A stretch of DNA of 64,000 nt from Microthrixaceae bacterium (GTDB lineage: Bacteria; Actinomycetota; Acidimicrobiia; Acidimicrobiales; Iamiaceae), in contig JADJDU010000010.1 in assembly GCA_016702505.1 (NCBI GenBank), positions 124,001 to 188,000 of the forward strand. The letters run 5' to 3'. Below are positions 9,417 to 16,793 of this stretch, piece by piece. Made by a program: the position numbers and the translations under genes. The notes beneath the pieces are model-generated. The model did no database searches, was not told where the DNA came from, and was given only the letters and a program-made list of their open reading frames with translations. Positions within the stretch are counted from its first letter, which is position 1. Every line of letters starts with the position of its first letter.

Positions 9417-9436
9417 GCTTGCAGTATGCAAGCATG
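9414..9436. promoter_or_regulatory. Perfect palindromic operator over the vapBC start codon
   Basis: CATGCTTGCA and TGCAAGCATG form a perfect 10-base inverted repeat around a 3-base centre. One end is the antitoxin start codon. Read on the minus strand, CATACT lies six bases before the ATG and may be the -10 box. A repressor bound here would cover both promoter and start, matching the known self-regulation of VapBC operons. Confidence 0.6.
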
Positions 9437-9460
9437 CGTACCCGCACCGCAACCTGGTGT

Positions 9461-9778
9461 TCAGGGAGCACCGAGGTTGCTGTGGCGGTGGTCATCCTCG
9501 ATCACCGTGTCCAAGATGACCGCACTAGGTGACCCGACCAGAGCCGGAGCGTTGGCGGGCGTCGCCCAGATCTCCTTCTCGAGAAACCCCAGGAAGGCCT
9601 CGGCGTTCACGATCGTGTCGAATTCGAGGTCGACAATGATCCGGTGTGGATCGTCCACCGGTTGGCGCACCAGTTCGCGGAGGACACCCGCCTGACGCCG
9701 TACCGCCTTGAGCGGGTCGAACGCGCTCCGCCAGATCTCGAGGTCGCTGATTGCGTGGTCAATGTGAAGGGTTGGCAT
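9461..9778 (-). CDS. Small conserved-looking protein of unknown function
   Basis: A 105-residue protein starting MPTLHIDHAISDLEIWRSAFDPL. The pattern (an N-terminal beta strand ending in a histidine, an aromatic helix with W, then RIIVDLEFDTIVNAEAFLGFLEKEIW) looks like a small dimeric alpha+beta-barrel fold such as the antibiotic-biosynthesis-monooxygenase or stress-responsive barrel groups. That is only a shape resemblance. The start is supported by TACGGT placed exactly six bases upstream of the ATG, as in other apparently leaderless genes here. It lies between the antitoxin gene and a LuxR-type HTH gene, all on the minus strand. Confidence 0.65.
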   Translation of the reverse strand: MPTLHIDHAISDLEIWRSAFDPLKAVRRQAGVLRELVRQPVDDPHRIIVDLEFDTIVNAEAFLGFLEKEIWATPANAPALVGSPSAVILDTVIEDDHRHSNLGAP

Positions 9779-9784
9779 TCTGGG

Positions 9785-9790
9785 ACCGTA
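9785..9790 (-). promoter_or_regulatory. -10 box (TACGGT) of a leaderless small gene
   Basis: On the minus strand TACGGT is followed by six bases and then the ATG at 9778. The identical hexamer precedes the genes starting at 30637 and 60848 by seven bases. Confidence 0.5.
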
Positions 9791-9850
9791 CGTAGGGACG
9801 GGGCCAGTGCCTATCCCAGGTTCGTGGGGTTCTGCGTAGGAGTCTCCACG

Positions 9851-10105
9851 TCATCGGCCGTTGACCCTCGCAAGAAGCGTGCGACGGTTGCGGGCCCCGG
9901 TCTTGTCGAAGATCGACTTGAGATGGTCTTGGACGGTGTGCTCGGAGACGAACATCGCCTCGGCGATGGCCCGTGTGTCTGGTCCGTCGACAAGTCGGTC
10001 GACAACTTCGGTCTCCCGCGATGACAGGCCGTGGGCCCGGCGGTGGCTGTCGGCAACGATGCGCTCGCGGATGGCGGTAGATGGTTTGCTAGCATAATGC
10101 GACAT
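9851..10105 (-). CDS. LuxR-type HTH-only protein, small or truncated regulator
   Basis: An 84-residue protein whose residues 25-80 form a complete LuxR/GerE helix-turn-helix: LSSRETEVVDRLVDG, then TRAIAEAMFVSEHTVQDHLKSIFDKTGARNRRTL. No sensor or receiver domain precedes it. Its ATG (10105-10103) shares the CATG tetranucleotide with the ATG (10104) of the divergent antitoxin gene. Either it is a genuine single-domain regulator or the 3' end of a larger LuxR gene cut by arrival of the vapBC pair. TAGAGC lies six bases upstream of the ATG, a near match to the leaderless box, which slightly favours an expressed small gene. Confidence 0.65.
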   Translation of the reverse strand: MSHYASKPSTAIRERIVADSHRRAHGLSSRETEVVDRLVDGPDTRAIAEAMFVSEHTVQDHLKSIFDKTGARNRRTLLARVNGR

Positions 10106-10325
10106 GAGAACGCTCTATCTGCGGAATGTGCCGGACGAGGTCGGCGAGCGTTTGGAGCGATTGGCGGCGCGGGAGGGGATGTCGGTCTCGGCGTTCGCGA
10201 CCCGGGAGCTGGCGGTGGTCGCTCGTCGGGAGGGCAATCCCGCCCTGCTGGCCGGCCTTCCCGATCTCGGGGTCGAGCCGGCGGCTGTAGTGGGCGATGT
10301 CGAGGCAGGTCGCTCCGAACGGTGA
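10104..10325 (+). CDS. vapB: Antitoxin of the VapB/FitA type (second pair)
   Basis: A 73-residue antitoxin with N-terminal MRTLYLRNVPDEVGERLERLAAREG, a ribbon-helix-helix segment, followed by a flexible tail rich in small and acidic residues. It overlaps the toxin gene by GTGA (10322-10325), ensuring coupled translation. A CATAAT box lies five bases before the ATG, consistent with a leaderless or nearly leaderless transcript. The start codon is shared through CATG with the divergent HTH gene, so binding of the antitoxin here could control both. Confidence 0.82.
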   Translation: MRTLYLRNVPDEVGERLERLAAREGMSVSAFATRELAVVARREGNPALLAGLPDLGVEPAAVVGDVEAGRSER

Positions 10326-10705
10326 TCGTCATCGATGCTTCGGCGGCGGTCCTCGGTCTCCTCAACGACGGTGAGGCCCGCTCGATGCTTCGAGAGGGCG
10401 TGGTTGTCTGCCCCCACTTGGCCGATTCCGAGGTGGCCCATGCTTTGCGCTCCCAGGTTCTGCGGGGTGACCTCAAAGCCGGTGATGCCGGGCGAGCCAT
10501 CGACGTGTGGGGGCGCCTCGGCATCGAAAGGATCGGCGTTCAGGGCCTGCTCCCCCGGATCTGGGAACTGCGGAGCAACGTCAGCGCCTACGACGCCACC
10601 TACGTGGCGGTGGCCGAGGCGCTGGAGGTACCCCTTGTCACCGCTGATGGTCGCCTCGCTGGGGCACCTGGGCCCCGATGCCCGATAACAGTCGTTCGCC
10701 GCTGA
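10322..10705 (+). CDS. vapC: PIN-domain ribonuclease toxin, VapC family (second pair)
   Basis: A 127-residue PIN domain beginning VIVIDASAAVLGLLNDG from GTG 10322. The catalytic acids are seen in IVIDAS, HLADSEVAHALR, and SAYDATYVAVAEALEVPLVTADGRL. The GTG start is fixed by the four-base overlap with the antitoxin stop. It is related to the minus-strand VapC at 8790-9188 but is clearly divergent, suggesting two independent acquisitions or an old duplication in this small-gene island. Confidence 0.88.
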   Translation: MIVIDASAAVLGLLNDGEARSMLREGVVVCPHLADSEVAHALRSQVLRGDLKAGDAGRAIDVWGRLGIERIGVQGLLPRIWELRSNVSAYDATYVAVAEALEVPLVTADGRLAGAPGPRCPITVVRR

Positions 10706-10831
10706 CCGAAGCCATGTGGTCGGAAAGCGGGCTGCCGTCAGGCAACGGCGGGGGAGGCCCGGGTGGTTCGTCGGCAATAGGGGCGCCGTGGGCTCGGAAG
10801 GAGTGCCTCGCGTCTGTCACACTCCAGATCG

Positions 10832-11800
10832 ATGGGTGAGGCCGACCGTTACGTCTCGACAGGTTCTCTGCCCGGTGCCGATGAGGTGCGGGCCGTGGTG
10901 GCCGAGGCCTATGACCGTTACCGATCGCTGGGTGACGGGAGCCCCTCGACGGTATATCCGGCTTTGGCGTCGGCCGATCCCTCGGCCTTCGGTGTCTGCG
11001 TCGCCGGCGTCAACGGCTCTCTGCATGAGCAGGGCGACACGCGGGTGCCGTTCACCATCATGAGCGTGGCCAAGCCCTTCACCTTCGCGCTGGCCTGCGA
11101 CGCCGTCGGCCCGGCCCAAGCGCGTGACCGTCTCGGGGTGGATGCCACCGGTCTGGCGTTCAACTCGGTGGAGGCGGTCGAACGGCGAGGAGGTCGAACC
11201 AACCCGATGGTCAACGCCGGTGCCATAGCCACCGTCGGTCTGGTCGACTCGGATGCCGAGACGGCCTGGGAAGTGATCCGCCGGGGGCTATCGGCGTTCG
11301 CCGGACGAGACCTGGACCTCGACGAGGTCACCTTGGAGTCGGCACGGGCCACCAACCACCGCAACCGGGCCCTAGCCCAGATGCTCAAGGGCTATGACGC
11401 CCTAGATGGTGACGCTATGGCTGTGCTCGACGTGTACACCCGCCAGAGCTGCCTGGCGGTCACCGCCGCTGACCTCGCGGTCATGGGCGCCACCCTGGCC
11501 GACGGCGGTGTACACCCGGTCAGCGGCGAACAGGTGGTCAGCGCCGAGGCCTGCCGAGCGACGCTGGTGGTCATGGCCACCGCTGGCCTGTACGAGACAT
11601 CGGGCGAATGGCTCTACCGGGTCGGCTTGCCAGGCAAGAGCGGCATCGGGGGCGGGATCGTCACCGTATCCCCCGGCAAGGGGGGCCTCGGCACCTACTC
11701 CCCTCCGCTGGACGAGGCCGGCAACAGCGTGCGGGGGCAGTTGGTGGCCGAGTTTCTGGCTGAGCGCCTCGGCTTGGACATCTTCGCCTCGTCGGCATGA
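10832..11800 (+). CDS. glsA: Glutaminase
   Basis: Hydrolyses L-glutamine to glutamate and ammonia in the cytoplasm. The 322-residue protein matches the bacterial serine-dependent glutaminase family: the SxxK catalytic motif in FTIMSVAKPFTFAL near residue 75, then NPMVNAGAIAT, NHRNRALAQMLK, DVYTRQSCLAVTAADLAVMGATLADGGVHP and GLPGKSGIGGGIV. Length is normal. ATG 10832 gives a normal N-terminus; no strong Shine-Dalgarno sequence is seen. The 126 bases between the toxin gene and this start show nothing else recognisable. Confidence 0.95.
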   Translation: MGEADRYVSTGSLPGADEVRAVVAEAYDRYRSLGDGSPSTVYPALASADPSAFGVCVAGVNGSLHEQGDTRVPFTIMSVAKPFTFALACDAVGPAQARDRLGVDATGLAFNSVEAVERRGGRTNPMVNAGAIATVGLVDSDAETAWEVIRRGLSAFAGRDLDLDEVTLESARATNHRNRALAQMLKGYDALDGDAMAVLDVYTRQSCLAVTAADLAVMGATLADGGVHPVSGEQVVSAEACRATLVVMATAGLYETSGEWLYRVGLPGKSGIGGGIVTVSPGKGGLGTYSPPLDEAGNSVRGQLVAEFLAERLGLDIFASSA

Positions 11801-11818
11801 CCGAGGTGACCCACGTTC

Positions 11819-11830
11819 GGCGGGCCCGCC
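11819..11830. other. 12-base perfect palindrome between glsA and the next gene
   Basis: GGCGGGCCCGCC, with no loop, lies 18 bases after the glutaminase stop. It could be a weak terminator stem or a protein-binding site; there is no U-rich tail. Confidence 0.25.
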
Positions 11831-11844
11831 TATGGCTTTGAGGG

Positions 11845-13485
11845 TTGACTAGGCGGGTGAGCTCGACAGAGAACCGCCATCGGTCCCCCTCGGAGCGTAG
11901 GAGGGTGGCCTCGTACAAGAGGTTGGTGCTGGTTGCAGGGATCGCGGTGGCGGCGGTGGCCACCGCGGTGGTGCCGTACGGCGGGGTGACGGCGGCACCC
12001 TCGCCCACGGTGGCGAAGTTGAAGTGGGACGGCGAGTCGACGATCCGAAACCCGGGCATGGGGTGGATGATCTACGCCGAAGAGTTCGGTTCACCGTTGG
12101 CCGATGCCGAGGAGTTCTGGGCCACCGTCGACCCCCATGTCGAGGAGGCATCGGTCCTGTACCTCCGGGTGCCGTGGTCTCGACTCGAACCCTCCGAGGG
12201 CCGTTACTCATGGGACGAGGACGAGAACTACCAGCGACTGGTGGACGGGGCGCGCGAGCGGGGGCTCCGGCTGGCCTTCCGGGTCTTCGTGGACAGCCAA
12301 CATTCTCACCGTCAGGCCACACCGCAGTTCGTGTTCGATGCCGGAGCGGTGAGCTACCCAGCCCTCAGCAACCCAGAGCTGCACAACCCGACCATCGACG
12401 ACGTGATCTTCCGTGAGAAGTTCGAGACATTCCTGGCGGCGTTCGGTGCGGAGTACGACGATCCCGCCCGGGTCGATTTCGTCGACATGAACACCGTTGG
12501 ATGGTGGGGGGAGATGCACTCGATCCCCGGTCTGACCGAACAGACGTGGACTGACACGGTGCAGTGGCTCGGAACCGCCTACCGGAATTCCTTCCACAGC
12601 GTCCTGCTGGCGCTCAACATCAATCCCGACAACTTCGGCTACCAGGCCGTAGACGAACAGTTCGAGGCAGGAGCGATCATGCGACGCGACAGCTTCGGAA
12701 GCACCATGTGGTTCAGCCAGCAGGACAAGGACGACATCGCCGCCCGCTGGTCCGGCTCCCTTCTGATCGCCGAGAACTGCTATCAGTCCTTCACCACTCG
12801 TGAGACCGCATGCGACGAATCCTTCAAGCCGACTCGAGCGATGTTGGAGCGGGTGGTCGCCGATGCGCTCGACCTCAGGGCCAACTACCTCGATCTCCGT
12901 CACCCAGAAGACGTGGTCACCTGGGCACGAGACAACCCCGACCTGGTCGAGGACTTCGCCGTCAACGGCGGCTACCGCATCGGACCCATCGAGGCGACCC
13001 TGCCCGCCGAGGTGGGCACCGATGGCGCCGAGCTGAGCGTTGCCTGGCAGAACACCGGGGTCGGCCGGATGCCCAACGACAACCCCCAGTGGGACCACAA
13101 GTACAAGGTGGCCTACGCGTTGTTTGATCCCGACAGCGCAGAACCGGTGAGAACGGTGACCTCGGTGGCCGATCCTGGCGGCTGGTACTCCGGTCAGCGA
13201 TACCTGGACACCGTCGAGCTGACCTCGCAGGGAATCCCAGATGGTCGTTACCAGTTGGCCGCGGCCATCGTGGACTCGACCCGTGGGGGAGCGCCAGCCG
13301 TAGAACTGGGTGTGAATGCCCAACAACGAGACGGCTGGGTCATACTCGGTGAGGTTTCGATTGGATCCACGCAACAGGGGTCTCGGTACTGGCCTCTTGT
13401 TGCACTGGTAGCGCTGGCCGCGGTGGGTTGCCTCGGTGCTTGGGTGATCGTGAGCCGATGTCGTCCAAAGGTGTCGAGCGGGTAG
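11845..13485 (+). CDS. Secreted, membrane-anchored DUF4832-like protein with glycoside-hydrolase-like fold
   Basis: A 546-residue exported protein. A basic N-terminus and hydrophobic segment (about 26-48, KRLVLVAGIAVAAVATAVVPYGG) act as signal or anchor, and a second membrane helix (about 515-537) precedes a basic tail, RCRPKVSSG. The ectodomain begins with NPGMGWMIYAEEFG and has LYLRVPWSRLEPSEGRYSWD, typical of TIM-barrel sugar-active enzymes, followed by a beta-rich part with YQLAAAIVD near the end. This order resembles proteins carrying DUF4832 next to a GH-like barrel. TTG 11845 is the longest start; GTG 11857 is equally possible. Role in cell-surface or extracellular glycan turnover is inference. 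Confidence 0.7.
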   Translation: MTRRVSSTENRHRSPSERRRVASYKRLVLVAGIAVAAVATAVVPYGGVTAAPSPTVAKLKWDGESTIRNPGMGWMIYAEEFGSPLADAEEFWATVDPHVEEASVLYLRVPWSRLEPSEGRYSWDEDENYQRLVDGARERGLRLAFRVFVDSQHSHRQATPQFVFDAGAVSYPALSNPELHNPTIDDVIFREKFETFLAAFGAEYDDPARVDFVDMNTVGWWGEMHSIPGLTEQTWTDTVQWLGTAYRNSFHSVLLALNINPDNFGYQAVDEQFEAGAIMRRDSFGSTMWFSQQDKDDIAARWSGSLLIAENCYQSFTTRETACDESFKPTRAMLERVVADALDLRANYLDLRHPEDVVTWARDNPDLVEDFAVNGGYRIGPIEATLPAEVGTDGAELSVAWQNTGVGRMPNDNPQWDHKYKVAYALFDPDSAEPVRTVTSVADPGGWYSGQRYLDTVELTSQGIPDGRYQLAAAIVDSTRGGAPAVELGVNAQQRDGWVILGEVSIGSTQQGSRYWPLVALVALAAVGCLGAWVIVSRCRPKVSSG

Positions 13486-13585
13486 GCGAGCAGACCCATG
13501 AACACGGCATGGTGAAACCGGGGCGGAGACTCGGTCTGATCAACTTCGCAGCGACGGCGACTGGACCAATCCGCCGGGACCCGAA
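13481..13585 (+). repeat. Dispersed intergenic palindromic repeat, copy A
   Basis: Begins at the TAG stop of the preceding gene. It has GACCCAT, ACGGCATGGTGAAACCG, a short stem-loop, then the core TCGGTCTGATCAACTTCGCA (13531-13550) and GCGACGGCGACTGGACCA (13551-13568). About 100 bases align without gaps to copy B at 53961, which also begins at a stop codon. It lies between convergent genes. Confidence 0.7.
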
Positions 13586-13634
13586 GGCGGGCTGACCGTC
13601 TTCACGCCTTAGCGGAGCCGGCCGGGCCCCGAGC

Positions 13635-14306
13635 TCAGCTCGCGAGGGCTAGGCCGGAGCCGATCATCTTGGCGGCCAGCAGGATGAAGATGATCATCAT
13701 GATCGTGGCCGAGTTGGTCAACAGCCAGGTCTTCAGTTGCTCCAACGGTTCACGGGTGCGTTCTCCCAACACCAACACGGAGGCCACCGCGGCCAGCACC
13801 GCAGCAGAGCCAACCACCGCGAAGGCGGCGACGGTGACGATCCCGGTCGACGGTGACGCCTGAGCGATGGTAACCCCGGCGCTGATGCCGAGGGGGAGGT
13901 TCTTGGGGTTCAACGCCGCTGACACGAATCCGACCCCTAGGACCTTGAGGGGTGGCATCGAATCGATCGCCCCCACCAGTTTGGGAGTGGCTGGTTCGTC
14001 GTCAGGGCGAGGCCGCTTCTGCCACTGTTTGGCAGCGAACACCAAGAACAGCAAACCCAAGGCGACCTGAACCAGGTTGGCCCCGTCGGTGGCAGCAGAG
14101 TCGGTGGCCACGTCGGCTCCGTCGGCCATGGCGAAGGCGAGGGCGGTGAGGGTGAACAGCCCGGCCAGCCAGCCCGCGGCAAACGCCGGGCCACAGGTCC
14201 GAGCCCGGGGCGACACCAGGACCAGGATCACCAAGACGATGGGAATCGGGCTGAGGGCCATGGCTAGGGCCTGGGGGAGCACGTCTCCAAGGGCCGCCCA
14301 GTTCAC
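13635..14306 (-). CDS. GAP-family (LysE-like) integral membrane protein
   Basis: A 223-residue membrane protein with about six hydrophobic segments: PQALAMALSPIPIVLVILVLVS at the N-terminus, then AFAAGWLAGLFTLTALAFAMA, VQVALGLLFLVFAA, a conserved-looking cytoplasmic loop with DSMPPLKVLGVGFVSAALNPKNL, and two C-terminal helices. This is the pattern of the GAP/Sap family (sulfolipid-1-addressing protein type), distantly LysE-like and usually assigned to export of lipids or small molecules. It starts with GTG 14306. The substrate is unknown. Confidence 0.75.
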   Translation of the reverse strand: MNWAALGDVLPQALAMALSPIPIVLVILVLVSPRARTCGPAFAAGWLAGLFTLTALAFAMADGADVATDSAATDGANLVQVALGLLFLVFAAKQWQKRPRPDDEPATPKLVGAIDSMPPLKVLGVGFVSAALNPKNLPLGISAGVTIAQASPSTGIVTVAAFAVVGSAAVLAAVASVLVLGERTREPLEQLKTWLLTNSATIMMIIFILLAAKMIGSGLALAS

Positions 14307-14327
14307 GAGGATTCCGGGTTCATATGG

Positions 14328-14891
14328 TCAGTCCATGTCGGCATAGGCGAGGTGAGTACCACAGTGAAGGCACCGAAACAGGTAGGCGGTGGGGGAGCCG
14401 TCGACATCGAGTGAACCGACCAGGGCATCTACCTCGTCGGGATCCAGACCCCAGGACGAGACCTGGGCCCGGATCGAGGCGACGGCGTCGGGTAGAGAAT
14501 CGAGCTCTTCCCAACCTGCGGGGCCAAGGAAAGCAGCGGCGTCGTTGCAGTGGAAAAGCCATCGCTCCTGTTGCCAGCCGCTGAACCCCGGCGTCCGTCT
14601 TTCCAGTTCGGCGATCACCTCGGCGGGAACGCCCTCGGGAACTTCATCTACCACCGTGAAGTGGAGGTCGTGGACCTGGGCCGCGGTACCATCGGCGATG
14701 CACCACGGGCACACCTCGTCTCGCAGGCTCTCGCGGCCATACCCACCCAGTACGTACAGCCATCCTCTGGACCGTTCACAGACCCGGCACCGTCCGGCCA
14801 TCTGTTCGAAGGCGCCGCTGGACACGGGGTCTGGGTGATATCGGAAGTGGGGGAGCCCCGAAGGGTCAGGAGCGTCGGGGATCGGGGGCAC
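14328..14891 (-). CDS. CbrC-family (UPF0167) protein
   Basis: A 187-residue cytoplasmic protein opening with LPHFRYHPDPVSSGAFE, the signature of the CbrC/UPF0167 family. Three cysteine pairs, CRVCERSRGW, CPWCIADG and a C-terminal CLHCGTHLAYADMD, suggest metal binding. In E. coli cbrC belongs to the CreB regulon, but its biochemical role is unknown. It starts at GTG 14891, 14 bases downstream of the stop of the upstream L,D-transpeptidase gene, so the two are probably co-transcribed. Confidence 0.8.
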   Translation of the reverse strand: MPPIPDAPDPSGLPHFRYHPDPVSSGAFEQMAGRCRVCERSRGWLYVLGGYGRESLRDEVCPWCIADGTAAQVHDLHFTVVDEVPEGVPAEVIAELERRTPGFSGWQQERWLFHCNDAAAFLGPAGWEELDSLPDAVASIRAQVSSWGLDPDEVDALVGSLDVDGSPTAYLFRCLHCGTHLAYADMD

Positions 14892-14905
14892 CGGGAGTTG
14901 ATCGT

Positions 14906-15748
14906 TCAGGAGACCAGCACCGGTACGCCGAGGGGCAGCTCAAGGTCGACCAGCTCCTTGATGGCGTCGTTGGTGAGCCGGACGCAACCGTGGGACACGG
15001 CCTGGCCGATGAGGCCAGGCTCGTTGGTGCCGTGGATGCCGACCTGGCCCGGGCCGCCATTGAACTCAGTCAGGGTCTCCGAGTGCATGGCCAGACCGAA
15101 GGCATAGGGACCGTAGGCCCCGCTCGGGTTGGTGTTCTGGATCAGTTCGGTCACGAACGAAGCACCCACCGGGGTCGGGTTCTCGGCGGTGCCGACCGCC
15201 ACGGCGGTGTCGAAGACAGCAGCGCCGTTGTTCTCGACTCGGAGCTTGCGGCCCTCGAGGTCGATGAACACTCGGAGGGGCGTCTGGGTCAACTCGACCG
15301 ATGCAGCCGGCACCCACCCTGTGCCCTGATTGGGTCGGGTGGGGAGCAGCACCTTGTACCAGCCGTTGGTGGCAGCGCTGGTAACACCGGGGTCACCGAG
15401 GACGGCAAAGGTGGTCGGCGCCCCGACCTCGGTTGTGGGGCCGATCTCGAGCTTTTGGGCCTGGGCATCGGGTTCGGTGCGAACGTCTGGTTCGGCACCG
15501 GTCGGGGTGGCGATGTAGCCGAGCAGGTTCTCGGGGCCGGGTGGGAGTTCGTCGAGGCGAACCGCGGTGGTGGTGCTGGCGGAGGCGGCGTCGCTGGTGG
15601 TAGAGGTCGACGCCGGCCGGTCGGCCAACGTCGGCCGGTCTCCGTTGCTGCAGGCACCGAGGAGCATCGCCACTGAGATGAACACGGCGGGTACCAGCCG
15701 CCGGCGGCTGCTGACCCGGATGGCGTGGGAGGGGGAGGGGGAGGTCAC
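14906..15748 (-). CDS. L,D-transpeptidase (YkuD) lipoprotein
   Basis: Cell-envelope enzyme that forms 3-3 peptidoglycan cross-links or attaches proteins. From GTG 15748 the protein is 280 residues: a basic n-region with SSRRRL, hydrophobic core AVFISVAMLL, and a lipobox LGAC with lipidated Cys33. A Ser/Thr-rich linker (about 45-65) follows, then an SH3-like stretch (about 75-150) and the YkuD catalytic domain with GIHGTNEPGLIG and SHGCVRLTN carrying the catalytic Cys. I preferred GTG 15748 to upstream starts because it gives a clean signal peptide and follows a TATCGT box by eight bases. Divergent from the SDR gene. Confidence 0.92.
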   Translation of the reverse strand: MTSPSPSHAIRVSSRRRLVPAVFISVAMLLGACSNGDRPTLADRPASTSTTSDAASASTTTAVRLDELPPGPENLLGYIATPTGAEPDVRTEPDAQAQKLEIGPTTEVGAPTTFAVLGDPGVTSAATNGWYKVLLPTRPNQGTGWVPAASVELTQTPLRVFIDLEGRKLRVENNGAAVFDTAVAVGTAENPTPVGASFVTELIQNTNPSGAYGPYAFGLAMHSETLTEFNGGPGQVGIHGTNEPGLIGQAVSHGCVRLTNDAIKELVDLELPLGVPVLVS

Positions 15749-15756
15749 GGCGTCAA

Positions 15757-15762
15757 ACGATA
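15757..15762 (-). promoter_or_regulatory. -10 box (TATCGT) of the L,D-transpeptidase gene
   Basis: On the minus strand TATCGT lies eight bases before GTG 15748, consistent with a leaderless or near-leaderless transcript. Confidence 0.4.
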
Positions 15763-15810
15763 GTGGTCCACCCGCTCGGGTCATCGGCACGACGACTGTC
15801 CATTCGCATC

Positions 15811-15826
15811 TTGACCAGCCAGTCAA
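15811..15826. promoter_or_regulatory. Inverted repeat TTGAC-N6-GTCAA upstream of the SDR gene
   Basis: TTGACCAGCCAGTCAA has 5-base perfect half-sites and lies directly against the TAGAGT -10 box (15827-15832), eight bases ahead of ATG 15841. Position and symmetry fit a TetR-type repressor operator. Confidence 0.4.
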
Positions 15827-15840
15827 TAGAGTTCGCGACC

Positions 15841-16623
15841 ATGGAGATCAACGGGATCAGTGCAATCGTCACCGGCGGCGCCTCGGGCCTCGGTGAAGCA
15901 ACCAGCCGCCACTTGGCGTCGCTCGGCGCCAAGGTAGTGGTGGCCGACCTAGACCGGCAGGAGGAGAAGGGCAAGGCCCTCGCCGCTGAGATCGGCGGCG
16001 TGTTCGCCCCCTGCGACGTCGTCGACACCGAGCAGGTGATCGCTTCGGTGGAAGCGGCCAAGAACCTGGGTCCGCTCAAGGCTCTGGTGAACTGCGCCGG
16101 GATCGGCTGGGCCACCCGCACCATCGGCAAGGACGGGTCCTACGACTCGGCCCATGACCTCGACATCTTCAAGAAGGTCGTCGAGATCAACCTCATCGGT
16201 ACCTTCAACTGCATCCGCATCGCAGCCACGGCCATGTCTCAGAACGAGGCCGACGAGTTCGGCGAGCGTGGGGCCATCGTCAACACCGCTTCGGTGGCAG
16301 CCGAGGACGGCCAGATCGGCCAGGCCAGCTACTCCGCCTCCAAGGGGGGCGTCGTCGGCATGACCCTGCCGGTTGCCCGCGACCTGTCCGCGGTGGGAAT
16401 CCGGGTGAACACCATCCTTCCCGGCCTCATCGACACGCCGATCTACGGTGAGGGCGAGGCTTCCGAGCAGTTCAAGGAGCGCCTGGCGGCTGGGGTCTTG
16501 TTCCCCAAGCGCCTGGGCCAGGCCGACGAGTTCGCGTCGCTAGCTGTCGAGCTGCTTCGCAACAGCTACATGAACGCCGAGTCGATCCGCATCGACGCCG
16601 GCATCCGCATGCAGCCCAAGTGA
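15841..16623 (+). CDS. SDR-family dehydrogenase, 3-hydroxyacyl-CoA dehydrogenase type 2-like
   Basis: A 260-residue classical short-chain dehydrogenase. The cofactor motif is TGGASGLGEATS (residues 11-22) and ADLDRQ suggests NAD preference. NCAGIGWATRT, the catalytic Ser in NTASVAAEDGQIGQ and YSASKGG carrying Tyr/Lys are all present, as is the C-terminal NTILPGLIDTPIYGEG. The insert after NCAGIG and the GLIDTPI ending resemble HSD10-type 3-hydroxyacyl-CoA dehydrogenases of fatty-acid or branched-chain breakdown. ATG 15841 is preceded by a TAGAGT box and an inverted repeat rather than a Shine-Dalgarno sequence. Substrate is inference. Confidence 0.88.
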   Translation: MEINGISAIVTGGASGLGEATSRHLASLGAKVVVADLDRQEEKGKALAAEIGGVFAPCDVVDTEQVIASVEAAKNLGPLKALVNCAGIGWATRTIGKDGSYDSAHDLDIFKKVVEINLIGTFNCIRIAATAMSQNEADEFGERGAIVNTASVAAEDGQIGQASYSASKGGVVGMTLPVARDLSAVGIRVNTILPGLIDTPIYGEGEASEQFKERLAAGVLFPKRLGQADEFASLAVELLRNSYMNAESIRIDAGIRMQPK

Positions 16624-16673
16624 CCTTGGTCGCTTGAGCGCACCAGCGCCACGCGCTGGAACAGACTGCAACT

Positions 16674-16708
16674 ATCGACCGCCCGTGGCTTCGGCCCGGG
16701 CGGTCGAT
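16674..16708 (+). terminator. Strong stem-loop after the SDR gene
   Basis: ATCGACCGCCCG pairs perfectly with CGGGCGGTCGAT (12-base stem, 11-base loop), 50 bases past the SDR stop. There is no long T run. It sits between convergent genes and could end transcription from either side. Confidence 0.6.
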
Positions 16709-16793
16709 CGCGTTCTCGGCCAACGCGACCTGCCGATGGGACACGTCGCGTCCAAGTCCAATCTTTTGAGTCGGCCCGCCCGCGTTGGATATG

